DNA from: Pleurotus djamor
Taxonomy: Eukaryota; Basidiomycota; Agaricomycetes; Agaricales; Pleurotaceae
Assembly (NCBI GenBank): GCA_029747585.1
Contig: JAPEVF010000867.1
Location: forward strand, 1-18,908
Length of the DNA: 18,908 nt
Direction of reading: 5' to 3'
Translations under genes and position numbers: made by a program
Shown: positions 18,126-18,908 of the stretch, in pieces
Numbering within the stretch: the stretch's first letter is position 1
How the letters are laid out: each line of letters opens with the position of its first letter
Notes under the pieces: generated by a model
The model's database searches: none
What the model was told of the DNA's origin: nothing
The model's input: only the letters and a program-made list of their open reading frames with translations

Positions 18126-18908
18126 TTTAAAGTGTCTTGAAAAGTTCGAATTCTATATTTGGATGATTGGATAATTGAATATTTGGATAATTGAGTGTTT
18201 GAAGAATTGAGTGTTTGATGTTTGATGTTTGGACGGAAACACGCGAATATTTGAATAGAAACCACGCGAAGTTCGTTGGGGGAGGTTCATTTAGGGAGGT
18301 ATAGAGTAGGTGTAGGTGTAGGTGTATCACATCGCTACAAGGATACATCGTCTTGCTCCCCCTCCTCCCCCTCTACACACTCACCCTCTACATCCTCATC
18401 CTCACACACACCCTCCTCATCTACAATCACTAAGTCCAAGTCCAAGTCATCATCCAAATCGTATTCTCTCTATATCATATGTATATTATATATATCATAT
18501 ATGTATATTATAAAGTATAAACAAAGTATACGTTTAAAGTTTGAATTCGAGTTTGAGGTAAGAGGGAAGTTGAGAGGGAAGTTAAGAGGGAAGTTATTTA
18601 AGAAGGAGGAGGGGGGGACTAAGTACACAGCGAAATTGAGATCGATCAATTCGATTCGAATTGAGCTAAGCTGAGCGGGCGATGGGCGATGTCGATGAAC
18701 TGAGCGTGAACGTTGAGTGATGTCGTTGGGCGTTGAATATTTGAGTGATGAATGTGGGACTCCAAAGAAAGAGGGATAAGCAGTTGAACGTCAACATCAG
18801 CGGAAACGTCAACATCAACGTCAAGGGAAACGGAAACGTTGGAGGCCTTGCGTGTTATCCCAAGTGCCAACGAACCCAAATCCCAACGAACACAAACATC
18901 CAACGAAC
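18126..18908. other. Low-complexity region of mixed tandem repeats
   Basis: No gene supported. It contains an AT-rich degenerate repeat of TTGAATATTTGG/ATAATTGAG type (about 18155-18230), TAGGTG hexamers (about 18307-18326), AAGTCC hexamers (about 18432-18448), a TATATCATATGTATAT palindrome-rich stretch (18471-18512), three 12-bp AGAGGGAAGTTA units (18561-18596), ACGTCAACATCA units (about 18790-18830), and CCAACGAAC units to the end (about 18866-18908). Confidence 0.6.

Noticed and set aside
18307..18326. TAGGTG hexamers as telomeric repeats
   Set aside because: The unit is not TTAGGG and only three copies occur among many unrelated arrays.

Overview
The window looks like nuclear DNA of a filamentous basidiomycete (Agaricomycete type). 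The genes are cut by many very short introns (50-74 bp, GT..AG), and the two intact proteins are fungal: a secreted GH20 beta-N-acetylhexosaminidase and an Ent3/epsinR-type ENTH protein. Scattered N calls, densest at 9782-10202, mark poorer assembly.

Layout. (1) 1-8791 is a transposon landscape. A 4.8-kb block (1-4825) is bounded by a perfect 363-bp inverted repeat. It holds a truncated Ty3/gypsy-type gag, arrays of TCCACTGG/CCAGTGGA motifs, an LTR-like remnant (2993-3153) and a complete miniature LTR element (3185-3706) with identical 123-bp LTRs and a 5-bp target duplication. A second, older inverted repeat pair (4933-5614 and 6874-7503) surrounds unidentified sequence and a 177-bp solo LTR-like element. 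7504-8791 holds only weak ORFs. (2) 8792-10975, minus strand: hexosaminidase in 10 exons that join in frame to 552 residues. (3) 11466-13502, minus strand: ENTH-domain protein in 9 exons (536 residues), including a 12-nt microexon. (4) 13503-16110: the ENTH gene's upstream DNA, a triple 19-bp palindromic repeat, fragments with coding character, and a decayed protein-kinase-like gene. (5) 16110-18908: gene-poor, strand-asymmetric, packed with short tandem repeats.

The hexosaminidase (chitin and N-acetylglucosamine turnover, secreted) and the ENTH protein (trans-Golgi/endosome clathrin traffic) are tandem minus-strand housekeeping genes, 490 bp apart. I see no sign that they form one pathway.

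The most notable signals are the miniature LTR element carrying matches to Pol III A and B boxes across its 5' LTR junction; a sharp drop in CpG content inside the hexosaminidase gene, on the side facing the transposon cluster; the microexon; and a CpG-to-TpG/CpA asymmetry between the arms of the second inverted repeat. I found no convincing new multi-gene system. All identifications rest on reading motifs; no database search was run.
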